From Ignavibacteria bacterium UBA5771 (GTDB lineage: Bacteria; Bacteroidota; Ignavibacteria; Kapaibacteriales; UBA2268), in the NCBI GenBank assembly GCA_002418685.1, contig DIEP01000084.1, forward strand, positions 14,290 to 24,710: a stretch of DNA of 10,421 nt, written 5' to 3'. The notes beneath the pieces were generated by a model. That model had not been told where the DNA came from, did no database searches, and saw nothing but the letters and a program-made list of their open reading frames with translations. This document shows positions 1-5,602 of the stretch, piece by piece. Position 1 is the first letter of the stretch, and each line of letters starts with the position of its first letter. The translations under genes were made by a program, and so were the position numbers.

Positions 1-513
1 GATCAGAGTATCGTTTGAAAGGATTTTATTTGCTGAAGCTAATGTATTATCAAGATTTTTGAGAATTTCAGATAAATTCACACTTGCAGATCCAAGAGTC
101 GCAATTAGTTCTTGCAAGTCAGGTGGCGTATTTCCACGTATAAAATCTTTCGGATTATAGGGTTCTGAATTAGCACCAGTATATAATTCGATTTTTTTCC
201 CACCAGTTAATTCAAGAATAGTAATTCGTGCAGAAGCATCAGAGCGAATATCCAAATCTTTATTAACCGAGGCAATAATTAAAACCGAATCTCTGAAATT
301 TTTAATTGATTTCACATTGCCCTGGTTTACCCCATTGATTACAACAGGTTCAGAAATCTTAATACCCCCTGAATTAGGGAATAGAAGGCTAATATCTTTT
401 TTACCAGAGGCAATCCGGTAGCTCTGCCCTAAAATAAGTCCAACAATTAATAAAATTAAACCCCCCGTAATGAGCAGACCTACTTTAAATTCTGTGCTTA
501 AATGAAATTTCAT
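1..513 (-). CDS. MlaD/MCE-domain lipid-transport protein, N-terminal part (3' end outside window)
   Basis: Partial gene: 171 codons are visible from ATG (complement of 511-513), with the reading frame open to the window edge. The protein starts with a short cytoplasmic stretch (MKFHLSTEFK), then one membrane anchor at about residues 11-30 (VGLLITGGLILLIVGLILG). An MCE domain follows at about 37-115, carrying the family signature 'GIKISEPVVINGVNQGNV' and the downstream 'LTGGKKIELYTG'. After it the sequence becomes helical (ELIATLGSASVNLSEILKNLDNTL), as in MlaD-type proteins with long C-terminal helices. MCE proteins bind lipids on the periplasmic side and work with an MlaE/MlaF-type ABC transporter to move phospholipids between membranes; that role is family knowledge. 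No mlaE or mlaF is visible here. The gene starts 6 bp after the ssb stop, so it is probably co-transcribed with ssb. No clear Shine-Dalgarno is seen. Confidence 0.85.
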   Translation of the reverse strand, partial: MKFHLSTEFKVGLLITGGLILLIVGLILGQSYRIASGKKDISLLFPNSGGIKISEPVVINGVNQGNVKSIKNFRDSVLIIASVNKDLDIRSDASARITILELTGGKKIELYTGANSEPYNPKDFIRGNTPPDLQELIATLGSASVNLSEILKNLDNTLASANKILSNDTLI

Positions 514-519
514 CAATGA

Positions 520-1056
520 TTAGCTTAGATTTGAGTTAAAATCTATGTCAGAATCTAAATTGAAATCATCAAAATTTGTTATATCATTATTGATATCGAA
601 ATAATCTGTGTCGTCCTCTTCATTAAAGTAAGTGTGCTTATCCTCAATATCATGATGAATATCTAAGGATTTGTGCCCATTTCGATTTGCATTATTATTA
701 TTATTATTATTATTTTTATCTTTTCCTTCAAGAAGTAAAATATTATCAGCAAGAATTTCTACAATTTGCCTTTGCCGCTGAGAAACTTTATCTTCGACAA
801 CACGCGATTGCAAACGTCCCTCGACAAATATTCGTGCGCCTTTATGAATAATTTTTTCGACTATTTCTGCAAGCCCTCGCCAAGCAATTACTGTATGCCA
901 ATCAGTTTGCTCACGCAAATTGCCCCCTCTATCTTTCCACGTTTGGGAAGTTGCCATTCGGAAGGAAATTACTGGTATCCCGCCTGGGGTTTTCTTCATT
1001 ATAGGATCCACCCCCACATTGCCAATTAACAAAACTTTATTAAGCGATCGTGACAT
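520..1056 (-). CDS. ssb: single-stranded DNA-binding protein with poly-Asn linker
   Basis: 178 residues. The OB-fold occupies about residues 4-110: 'LNKVLLIGNVGVDP' opens it, 'FRMATSQTW' and 'TDWHTVIAWR' form the central strands with DNA-stacking aromatics (W40, W53, W59), and 'GARIFVEGRLQSR' follows. This is the bacterial SSB layout; the protein coats single-stranded DNA in replication, recombination and repair. The fold is followed by eight consecutive asparagines (N115-N122), encoded by a perfect AAT repeat, and then an acidic tail rich in Asp, Asn and Phe. The tail does not end in the usual D-D-x-P-F tip: it finishes 'DSDIDFNSNLS', with the DIDF-like element six residues from the end. A GGAG ribosome-binding site (complement of 1066-1069) lies 9 bp before the ATG. 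It lies between the FKBP gene and mlaD on the same strand. Confidence 0.95.
   Translation of the reverse strand: MSRSLNKVLLIGNVGVDPIMKKTPGGIPVISFRMATSQTWKDRGGNLREQTDWHTVIAWRGLAEIVEKIIHKGARIFVEGRLQSRVVEDKVSQRQRQIVEILADNILLLEGKDKNNNNNNNNANRNGHKSLDIHHDIEDKHTYFNEEDDTDYFDINNDITNFDDFNLDSDIDFNSNLS
691..714 (-). repeat. (AAT)8 trinucleotide microsatellite inside ssb
   Basis: Eight perfect copies of ATT on the plus strand (AAT on the coding strand) encode the eight-asparagine run at SSB residues 115-122, exactly at the junction between the OB fold and the acidic tail. Being a triplet repeat, length changes would lengthen or shorten the linker without breaking the frame. Confidence 0.95.
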
Positions 1057-1065
1057 AAATCAATT

Positions 1066-1069
1066 CTCC
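1066..1069 (-). promoter_or_regulatory. Shine-Dalgarno (GGAG) of ssb
   Basis: GGAG on the minus strand, 9 bp before the ssb ATG, in the context ATGGAGAATT. It matches the GGAG placed 8 bp before the FKBP gene. It supports the chosen start, since most other genes in the window have weak or no such site. Confidence 0.55.
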
Positions 1070-1114
1070 ATTAATTAATAAAAATACAAATCAAAAAATC
1101 GAATTAATAATAAA

Positions 1115-1837
1115 CTATTTAGCAGGTTTTACTTTGATAAGATTTACTTCAAAAATAAGTGCTTGGTTAGGACCTATCACTCCACCAGCTCCTTGATCTC
1201 CATAACCAAGATTTGAAGGAATGAAAAGAGTTGCCTTACCGCCTTCTTTTAGCAATTGCAATCCTTCAGTCCAACCTTTGATAACTTGATTTAATGGAAA
1301 TTCTGCGGGTTGCCCTCTATCAATTGAACTATCGAATACTTTCCCATTTAGAAAAGTTCCTTTATAATGAACAATAACAGTATCTGTTTCTTTTGGTGAA
1401 GCCCCTGTCCCCGCCTCAACTATTTTGTATTGCAATCCACTTGAAGTGGTTTTTACTCCTTCTCGTTTTGCATTTTCAGCAAAAAATTTGGTAGACTCTT
1501 CCTGATTTGTCTTGCTTTGCTCCTGTTGAAGAGCTTGCGCTTTTTGTTGTAGTTCCATATTTAAATTTTGTATTGATAATTTAATTTCTTCATCAGTCAA
1601 TAAACTCTTCGTTCCAAATAAAGCATCTTTCATCCCTTGAGTAAAACTTTCTATTGTCACATCCACACCGTTTGCCTTCAAATCATTTCCAAATTGTGCA
1701 CCAAGTGAGTAAGAAGTAGTGTCTACCTTTGTTTTAAGAGTAATTGCTGCCGGTGAATTTTGCCCTTTGTTTTGAGCATAGCTGATGTTTCCAACTATAC
1801 TTATTGCGAATACTATCACAAAAATCTTTTTCAACAT
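1115..1837 (-). CDS. secreted FKBP-type peptidyl-prolyl cis-trans isomerase (FkpA/Mip-like)
   Basis: 240 residues. A Sec signal peptide is clear (LysLys, then a hydrophobic stretch, with likely cleavage after S-Y-A at residue 21), and there is no lipobox cysteine, so the product should be soluble in the periplasm. Residues about 37-125 form the helical FKBP_N dimerisation segment ('SYSLGAQFGNDLKANGVDV', then a Gln/Glu-rich helix). Residues about 130-236 are the FKBP catalytic fold. The pocket residues are present: Y158 (VHYKGT), F168 and D169 (GKVFDSS), F180 (AEFPL), V185-I186 and W189 (QVIKGW), Y212 (GYGDQG) and F229. FkpA/Mip proteins act as foldases and chaperones for envelope proteins. 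The gene lies 58 bp upstream of ssb on the same strand and may be co-transcribed with it. A GGAG site 8 bp before the ATG (complement of 1846-1849) fixes the start. Confidence 0.93.
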   Translation of the reverse strand: MLKKIFVIVFAISIVGNISYAQNKGQNSPAAITLKTKVDTTSYSLGAQFGNDLKANGVDVTIESFTQGMKDALFGTKSLLTDEEIKLSIQNLNMELQQKAQALQQEQSKTNQEESTKFFAENAKREGVKTTSSGLQYKIVEAGTGASPKETDTVIVHYKGTFLNGKVFDSSIDRGQPAEFPLNQVIKGWTEGLQLLKEGGKATLFIPSNLGYGDQGAGGVIGPNQALIFEVNLIKVKPAK

Positions 1838-1997
1838 TTGAATAACTCCATTTTTTAAAACTCTAAAAAAGTAAAATTATGAATAATTTAGAAAATAAAG
1901 ACGTCAATAATCTAAAAAAATGTTAATAGTGTGAAAAATATTTCCAAAAACATTGATTTTTCGTAATTTGCAAGTTAAGATTTTGCAATGTTTATGA
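1838..1997. promoter_or_regulatory. divergent promoter region between FKBP gene and nif3-like gene
   Basis: 160 bp of very AT-rich sequence between two outward-facing genes, so it must hold promoters for both. No exact TAnnTTTG box is present. The best minus-strand candidate is TAATTTTA (complement of 1872-1879, 7 of 8 positions) with a TTGAC about 23 bp upstream. On the plus strand TTTGCAA occurs twice, 15 bp apart (1967-1973 and 1982-1988), just before the nif3-like start. The region assignment follows from gene orientation; the individual boxes are weak. Confidence 0.4.
1846..1849 (-). promoter_or_regulatory. Shine-Dalgarno (GGAG) of the FKBP gene
   Basis: GGAG on the minus strand, 8 bp before the ATG that precedes the signal peptide. 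The ATGGAG context is shared with the ssb site. Confidence 0.55.
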
Positions 1998-2804
1998 ATG
2001 AATGTTAACAACCTATTAAATTTTTTAGAACTGCACTTCCCGTCTCGATTTGCGATGAAAGATGATAAATTCGGTTTAGAAGTGCAAACGGGGACCCTTG
2101 AGATAAATAATTTACTCGTTTGCTATGAAATTAACGAGCAAGTGATTGAGGAGGCAGTAGGTATGAATTGCCAATTAATATTGACATATCATCCATTCAT
2201 ATATTTCCCTATCAGTCGATTATATTCAACCGATCGAATGGGCAAATTGCTTACACTTATTATTGGCAATGGAATCTCAGTTGTTTCTTTGCACACTCGA
2301 TTTGATACTTATAAATATGGTTCAAATTATATTTTGGCAAAAGCATTGGGCTTAGAAATAGATAGTTTTCTCGAAGAGAATAATGAAGACGCCGAATTTG
2401 GGATGGGTATTATTGGTCATTTTAGCAATAAAATATTAACTAAAACTTTTCTTGAAAAAGTATATGGTGTAACAAAATCTGTTTTAAAATATACTGAAGG
2501 AAATTCCAAAAATATCAGCAAAGTCGGAATTGTTGCAGGATCAGGCAAGGAATTTATTAATCAAGCAATTGCAAAAGAATTAGATGCATTTATTTCCGCA
2601 GACATATCGTATCATTATTTTCATAGTGCAAATGATCGATTATGCCTGATTGATGCGGGACATTGGGAAACTGAGCAATTTATTGCTGCTGCAATTACAG
2701 AATTTTTAAAAAGAAATCTTGATATAAATAGTATTAATATTATACAATCACAAATAAATACAAATCCAATTAAGTATTTTGGAATTTTAAACATTGAAAA
2801 TTGA
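1998..2804 (+). CDS. Nif3-like (DUF34) dinuclear metal-centre protein
   Basis: 268 residues, the compact form of the family without the PII-like insert found in longer homologues. The metal-ligand motifs can be placed by comparison with E. coli YbgI (H63, H64, D101, H215, E219). They correspond to 'LTYHPF' (Y64, H65), 'HTRFD' (D103) and 'DAGHWETE' (H222, E226). Thus four of the five ligands are kept and the first His is Tyr, a form also seen in eukaryotic NIF3 proteins (YHPP). The N-terminal 'WDNVGLQVG'-type motif is reduced to 'KDDKFGLEVQTG'. The glycine-rich 'VGIVAGSGKEF' and 'DAFISADISYH' segments are also typical. The family forms toroidal hexamers; its reaction is not settled, though GTP cyclohydrolase-like activity has been proposed. 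The gene is 13 bp upstream of the zinc-ribbon gene and probably starts an operon with it and rpoD. Confidence 0.88.
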   Translation: MNVNNLLNFLELHFPSRFAMKDDKFGLEVQTGTLEINNLLVCYEINEQVIEEAVGMNCQLILTYHPFIYFPISRLYSTDRMGKLLTLIIGNGISVVSLHTRFDTYKYGSNYILAKALGLEIDSFLEENNEDAEFGMGIIGHFSNKILTKTFLEKVYGVTKSVLKYTEGNSKNISKVGIVAGSGKEFINQAIAKELDAFISADISYHYFHSANDRLCLIDAGHWETEQFIAAAITEFLKRNLDINSINIIQSQINTNPIKYFGILNIEN

Positions 2805-2817
2805 AAAGGTATAAAAT

Positions 2818-3579
2818 ATGGCAACTCAAAATCATTTCATAGCATCGCTTGCTTATATTGATCAAAGATTGGATGAATTAAATGAAGAATTCGGCGAACT
2901 TCCAGAATTAGAGAAAGATAAACAGCATGAACTTGCAATTGCAAAATTACAATACGAAGAATCACAGCAAATTTTCGCTGACGTCCAAAAATTTGTAATC
3001 ACAGCTCGGAATACTTTAGTTGAACTAAAAGAAAAAGAAGAAAATTTGTCCAAGCAACAATTTTTGGTTCGTAATAACAAGGAATTCGATGCTTTGTCCA
3101 AAGAAATTGAAATGATCAAGCAGGAGCATAATGATCTTTCTAATCGCCTGAGAAATGAAGGTGTTAAGGAAGAAAATTTATCCCGAATATTAGAAGATCA
3201 AAAAGCGAACTATGATAAATTAAGGGCAGAATTAGTCAAAATCCGCCAAAATATCGAAGAATTAGCAGGCGAACAAAAAGAGGAAGTCAGACTTCTTAAT
3301 AAACAAAAAGAACTTATAGTAAATAATCTTAAAACTTATAATTACAAAGAATACAATAGAATACGCAAAAATTTAAGCGATGCAGCAACTCAAATCGTTA
3401 GAGGAAGATGTTCAGGATGTTTTAACACAATAACTCCTCAAAAAATAGTCGAAGTAAGAAATAATAAAGAATTATTGTATTTATGCGACCATTGCGGGAG
3501 AATTCTTTTGTCTGATGATTTAGTTATTGACCAAAATTTAGTTGAAGATTTACTTGAAGAGATAAATTCAAATAGCTAA
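2818..3579 (+). CDS. coiled-coil / C4 zinc-ribbon protein (DUF164, CT398/FlgZ-like)
   Basis: 253 residues. Residues about 10-185 are almost wholly charged, Leu/Glu/Lys/Gln-rich helix, predicted as a long antiparallel coiled coil. A C-terminal zinc ribbon follows with C198-x2-C201 (RCSGC) and C223-x2-C226 (CDHCGR), then an acidic tail. This layout matches the zf-RING_7/DUF164 family, which includes Chlamydia CT398 and Helicobacter HP0958 (FlgZ). Both have been reported to bind the sigma-54 factor RpoN, and HP0958 also acts in flagellar biogenesis; the general function elsewhere is unknown. A neighbouring nif3-like gene is a recurrent arrangement (for example in mycobacteria). Here the gene is followed 66 bp later by rpoD. 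A weak AAAAGG site at 2804-2809 overlaps the nif3-like stop and sits 8 bp before the ATG, which suggests coupled translation. Confidence 0.87.
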   Translation: MATQNHFIASLAYIDQRLDELNEEFGELPELEKDKQHELAIAKLQYEESQQIFADVQKFVITARNTLVELKEKEENLSKQQFLVRNNKEFDALSKEIEMIKQEHNDLSNRLRNEGVKEENLSRILEDQKANYDKLRAELVKIRQNIEELAGEQKEEVRLLNKQKELIVNNLKTYNYKEYNRIRKNLSDAATQIVRGRCSGCFNTITPQKIVEVRNNKELLYLCDHCGRILLSDDLVIDQNLVEDLLEEINSNS

Positions 3580-3645
3580 AATAAATATTAATAAAATATA
3601 AACGTCAAATTGATAAATACGTAATAAAATAATTTCATATAAATT

Positions 3646-4506
3646 ATGAGAATTACAAAACAATATACAAACCGTGAAAGCCAGTCGCTTGATAAGTATT
3701 TGCAAGAGATCGGAAAAGTGGAATTATTAAATCAAACTGAAGAAATTGAATTAGCAACTAAAATTCAGAACAATGCACCCGATGCTGACCAAGCTCTTGA
3801 AAAACTTGTGAAAGCTAATTTGAGATTTGTGGTTTCTGTTGCAAAGCAATATCAAAATCAGGGGCTTTCATTAGGGGATTTGATTAACGAGGGAAATCTT
3901 GGATTAATTAAAGCGGCTCATCGATTTGATGTGAATCGCGGATTTAAGTTTATTTCTTATGCAGTGTGGTGGATAAGACAATCAATTCTTCAAGCTCTGG
4001 CTGAGCAATCACGAATTGTGCGTTTACCATTGAATAGAGTTGGTGCTTTGAATAAAATTAGCAAGAAATTCAATGAACTCGAACAGCAATTCGAACGCGA
4101 ACCTACTCCGCAAGAGTTAGCTGAAGAACTTGAGATGACAGTAGAAGAAGTCACAGAAACTATACGTCTTGGTGGCAGGCACCTTTCAGTAGATGCTCCA
4201 CTTCAACAAGGGGAAGATAATAGATTACTTGATATTTTGCCTAACGAGCAACAAGAACCGCCCGATGCAGGTTTAATGCATGAATCAATGCGACAAGAAA
4301 TTGATTATGTGCTGGCTTGCCTCAGTGAAAGAGAAGCAGAAGTTATTCGCTTATATTTTGGTCTTGATGGTCATCAATATACTCTTGAAGAAATTGGCGA
4401 AAAATTTGGTTTAACTCGCGAACGAGTGCGCCAAATCAAAGAGAAAGCTATTCGTCGGCTCAAGCATACACCTCGAGCTAAAGTTCTCAAAGAATATTTG
4501 GGATAA
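3646..4506 (+). CDS. rpoD: primary sigma factor RpoD/SigA (sigma-70 family)
   Basis: 286 residues. It directs RNA polymerase to housekeeping promoters. Region 1.2 is at about residues 12-45 (SLDKYLQEIGKVELL). Region 2 is at about 52-123, with core binding in 'NLRFVVSVAKQYQNQGLSLGDLINEGN' split over 58-84 and the -10 recognition/melting helix 'FISYAVWWIRQSILQALAEQ' at 102-121. Region 3 is at about 130-205, with 'SVDAPL' near 181. Region 4 is at about 224-275, whose helix-turn-helix 'TLEEIGEKFGLTRERVRQIK' recognises the -35/-33 element. There is no region 1.1 and no non-conserved insert. That, with the length, matches the short primary sigma of Bacteroidota and relatives and not the ~600-residue proteobacterial form. 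The 66-bp gap upstream has no TAnnTTTG box, so the gene may be read from the upstream pair. A strong terminator follows. Confidence 0.95.
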   Translation: MRITKQYTNRESQSLDKYLQEIGKVELLNQTEEIELATKIQNNAPDADQALEKLVKANLRFVVSVAKQYQNQGLSLGDLINEGNLGLIKAAHRFDVNRGFKFISYAVWWIRQSILQALAEQSRIVRLPLNRVGALNKISKKFNELEQQFEREPTPQELAEELEMTVEEVTETIRLGGRHLSVDAPLQQGEDNRLLDILPNEQQEPPDAGLMHESMRQEIDYVLACLSEREAEVIRLYFGLDGHQYTLEEIGEKFGLTRERVRQIKEKAIRRLKHTPRAKVLKEYLG

Positions 4507-4539
4507 AGACTCTTATTAAGATTGATTTTTTTCATAATT

Positions 4540-4580
4540 AACCTTCCGAAGGTTTTAAACCGCCGGAAGGTTTTTTTTTA
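4540..4580 (+). terminator. intrinsic terminator of rpoD
   Basis: AACCTTCCG (4540-4548) pairs perfectly with CGGAAGGTT (4564-4572), a 9-bp stem with a 15-nt loop, and runs straight into nine T residues (4571-4579). It begins 34 bp after the rpoD stop. On the opposite strand the hairpin has no T-run after it, so it acts only on rightward transcription. The left arm can alternatively fold on itself (AACCTT-CCG-AAGGTT). Confidence 0.9.
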
Positions 4581-4640
4581 GTCTTAATTTGTGATGTCAT
4601 TAATCATTTGCATATAGATGGGAGTATCTGTGCTACTTAT

Positions 4641-4680
4641 TCCCCCTCTTCGTAAGAGGGGGAAAGGGGGTGTTCCTCTT
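4641..4680 (+). repeat. GC-rich hairpin repeat, unit 1
   Basis: A 9-bp perfect stem with a 3-nt loop (CCCCCTCTT-CGT-AAGAGGGGG, 4642-4662) is followed by AAAGGGGGTGTTCCTCTT. All 40 bases match unit 3 at 4751-4790 except for two adjacent positions (AA versus TT). No T-run follows on either strand, so it is not a classical intrinsic terminator. Confidence 0.9.
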
Positions 4681-4707
4681 GCCACTCACTTTGCACAAAT
4701 GGATATA

Positions 4708-4740
4708 AACACCCCTTTATCCCCTCTTCGTAAGAGGTGA
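4708..4740 (-). repeat. GC-rich hairpin repeat, unit 2 (inverted)
   Basis: Reading right to left this is the same module as units 1 and 3: hairpin, short AT spacer, then GGGGTGTT. On the plus strand it appears as AACACCCC-TTTAT-CCCCTCTT-CGT-AAGAGGTG. It sits between units 1 and 3, giving alternating orientation. The stem has one mismatch (GGTG instead of GGGG). Confidence 0.85.
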
Positions 4741-4750
4741 AACTTTTCTA

Positions 4751-4790
4751 TCCCCCTCTTCGTAAGAGGGGGTTAGGGGGTGTTCCTCTT
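4751..4790 (+). repeat. GC-rich hairpin repeat, unit 3, touching the lgt stop codon
   Basis: 38 of 40 bases are identical to unit 1, starting exactly 110 bp after it. Its last two bases form part of the lgt stop codon (complement of 4789-4791). With inverted unit 2 it forms a symmetric structure from AACACCCC at 4708 to GGGGTGTT at about 4784. Confidence 0.9.
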
Positions 4791-5589
4791 ATTTTGCCCG
4801 GGATATCTGCACCTTTCTTCTGCTGGCTGTGACCCAGAAATATATTCCAACTAAGACAAAGGGAATGCTTAATATTTGCCCCATATTGAGAGATAGCGAT
4901 TGTTCAAGATATGTTTGCTGTTCCTTGAAAAATTCTAAAAAGAATCGAGCACCAAATATCAAAGCTAAGAACATTCCGAATAATAATCCCCTTGGAGTTT
5001 GGGATTTCTTCTTGTTGTAAGTAAAATAAAGGATAAAGAAAATTATCAAATAAGCGATAGATTCATAAAGTTGAACAGGATGACGCGGAATATTATCTAT
5101 CCGTTCAAAAATGATTGCCCAAGGAACGCTTGCTTGAATTCCTAATATTTCCGAATTAAAAAAATTACCAATTCGAATGAAAGAACCCGCCAAGGCGACA
5201 GGGACAACAATTCTATCAAGTAGCCAAAGATAGTTCACATCCTTTTTGGCAAGTTTATATAGCCATAAGCCGAGCAGTATTCCAATTGCTGCTCCATGGC
5301 TTGCCAATCCTCCTTTCCATACGGCGATTATTTCCAATGGATGAGATAAATAATATGCAGGTTCATAAAAGAAGCAATGGCCTAATCTTGCACCGATTAC
5401 AGTAGCAAGAATCATCACTATCGTTAAATTCTCAAGGTCTTTTTGTTGCTTATTCTCTTTTTTATACATCCATGAGATAATTTCATAACCTACAATAAAT
5501 CCCAAAGCAAATAGCAACCCATACCATCTAATAGAAACACCCCCAATCGAGAAAATAATAGGCGAAGCATTCCAGACTATATATGACAT
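4789..5589 (-). CDS. lgt: phosphatidylglycerol--prolipoprotein diacylglyceryl transferase
   Basis: 266 residues with about seven hydrophobic segments, an integral inner-membrane enzyme. It transfers diacylglycerol from phosphatidylglycerol to the lipobox cysteine of prolipoproteins, the first step of lipoprotein maturation. Family motifs seen: 'GGLASHGAAIG' with H98 (E. coli H103), 'RIGNFFNSEILG' with R139 and N142 (E. coli R143, N146) and E147, 'RHPVQLYES' at 169-177, and 'ARFFLEFFKEQQ' with R215 and E219 (E. coli R239, E243). The position four residues before R215 is Ile where E. coli has Tyr235. The gene lies 13 bp downstream of the LysM lytic transglycosylase gene on the same strand, with AGGA 7 bp before the ATG, so the two are very likely one transcript. 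Its 3' end abuts hairpin repeat unit 3. Confidence 0.95.
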   Translation of the reverse strand: MSYIVWNASPIIFSIGGVSIRWYGLLFALGFIVGYEIISWMYKKENKQQKDLENLTIVMILATVIGARLGHCFFYEPAYYLSHPLEIIAVWKGGLASHGAAIGILLGLWLYKLAKKDVNYLWLLDRIVVPVALAGSFIRIGNFFNSEILGIQASVPWAIIFERIDNIPRHPVQLYESIAYLIIFFILYFTYNKKKSQTPRGLLFGMFLALIFGARFFLEFFKEQQTYLEQSLSLNMGQILSIPFVLVGIYFWVTASRRKVQISRAK

Positions 5590-5602
5590 TGATATGTCCT
5601 AC

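Noticed and set aside
520..560. Frameshift near the 3' end of ssb hiding a normal DDxPF tip
   Set aside because: The visible tail stays acidic and in frame to the stop, and I could not point to a single indel that restores a canonical tip; kept only as a question in the findings.
766..1029. Open reading frame antisense to ssb
   Set aside because: It lies wholly within a clearly conserved gene on the other strand and its translation resembles no family I know. The same applies to antisense frames at 2621-2824, 2862-3119, 4829-5020 and 6895-7149.
1872..1907. TTGAC ... TAATTTTA as the promoter of the FKBP gene
   Set aside because: The spacer (about 23 bp) and the imperfect -7 box make it no better than background in such AT-rich sequence.
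1967..1988. TTTGCAA direct repeat (also at 9521-9527) as a shared operator
   Set aside because: A 7-mer in AT-rich sequence with three scattered copies is too weak to separate from chance.
4581..4640. Small gene or RNA between the rpoD terminator and the repeats
   Set aside because: No open frame with a plausible start and no stable fold could be seen in these 60 bases.
4642..4771. GC-rich hairpins as intrinsic terminators for lgt or rpoD
   Set aside because: No T-run follows any of the stems on either strand; rpoD already has a clear terminator at 4540-4580.
4641..4790. Regularly spaced repeats as a CRISPR array
   Set aside because: Only three units, in alternating orientation, with unequal and partly repeat-like spacers; a second decayed copy sits elsewhere and no cas gene is present.
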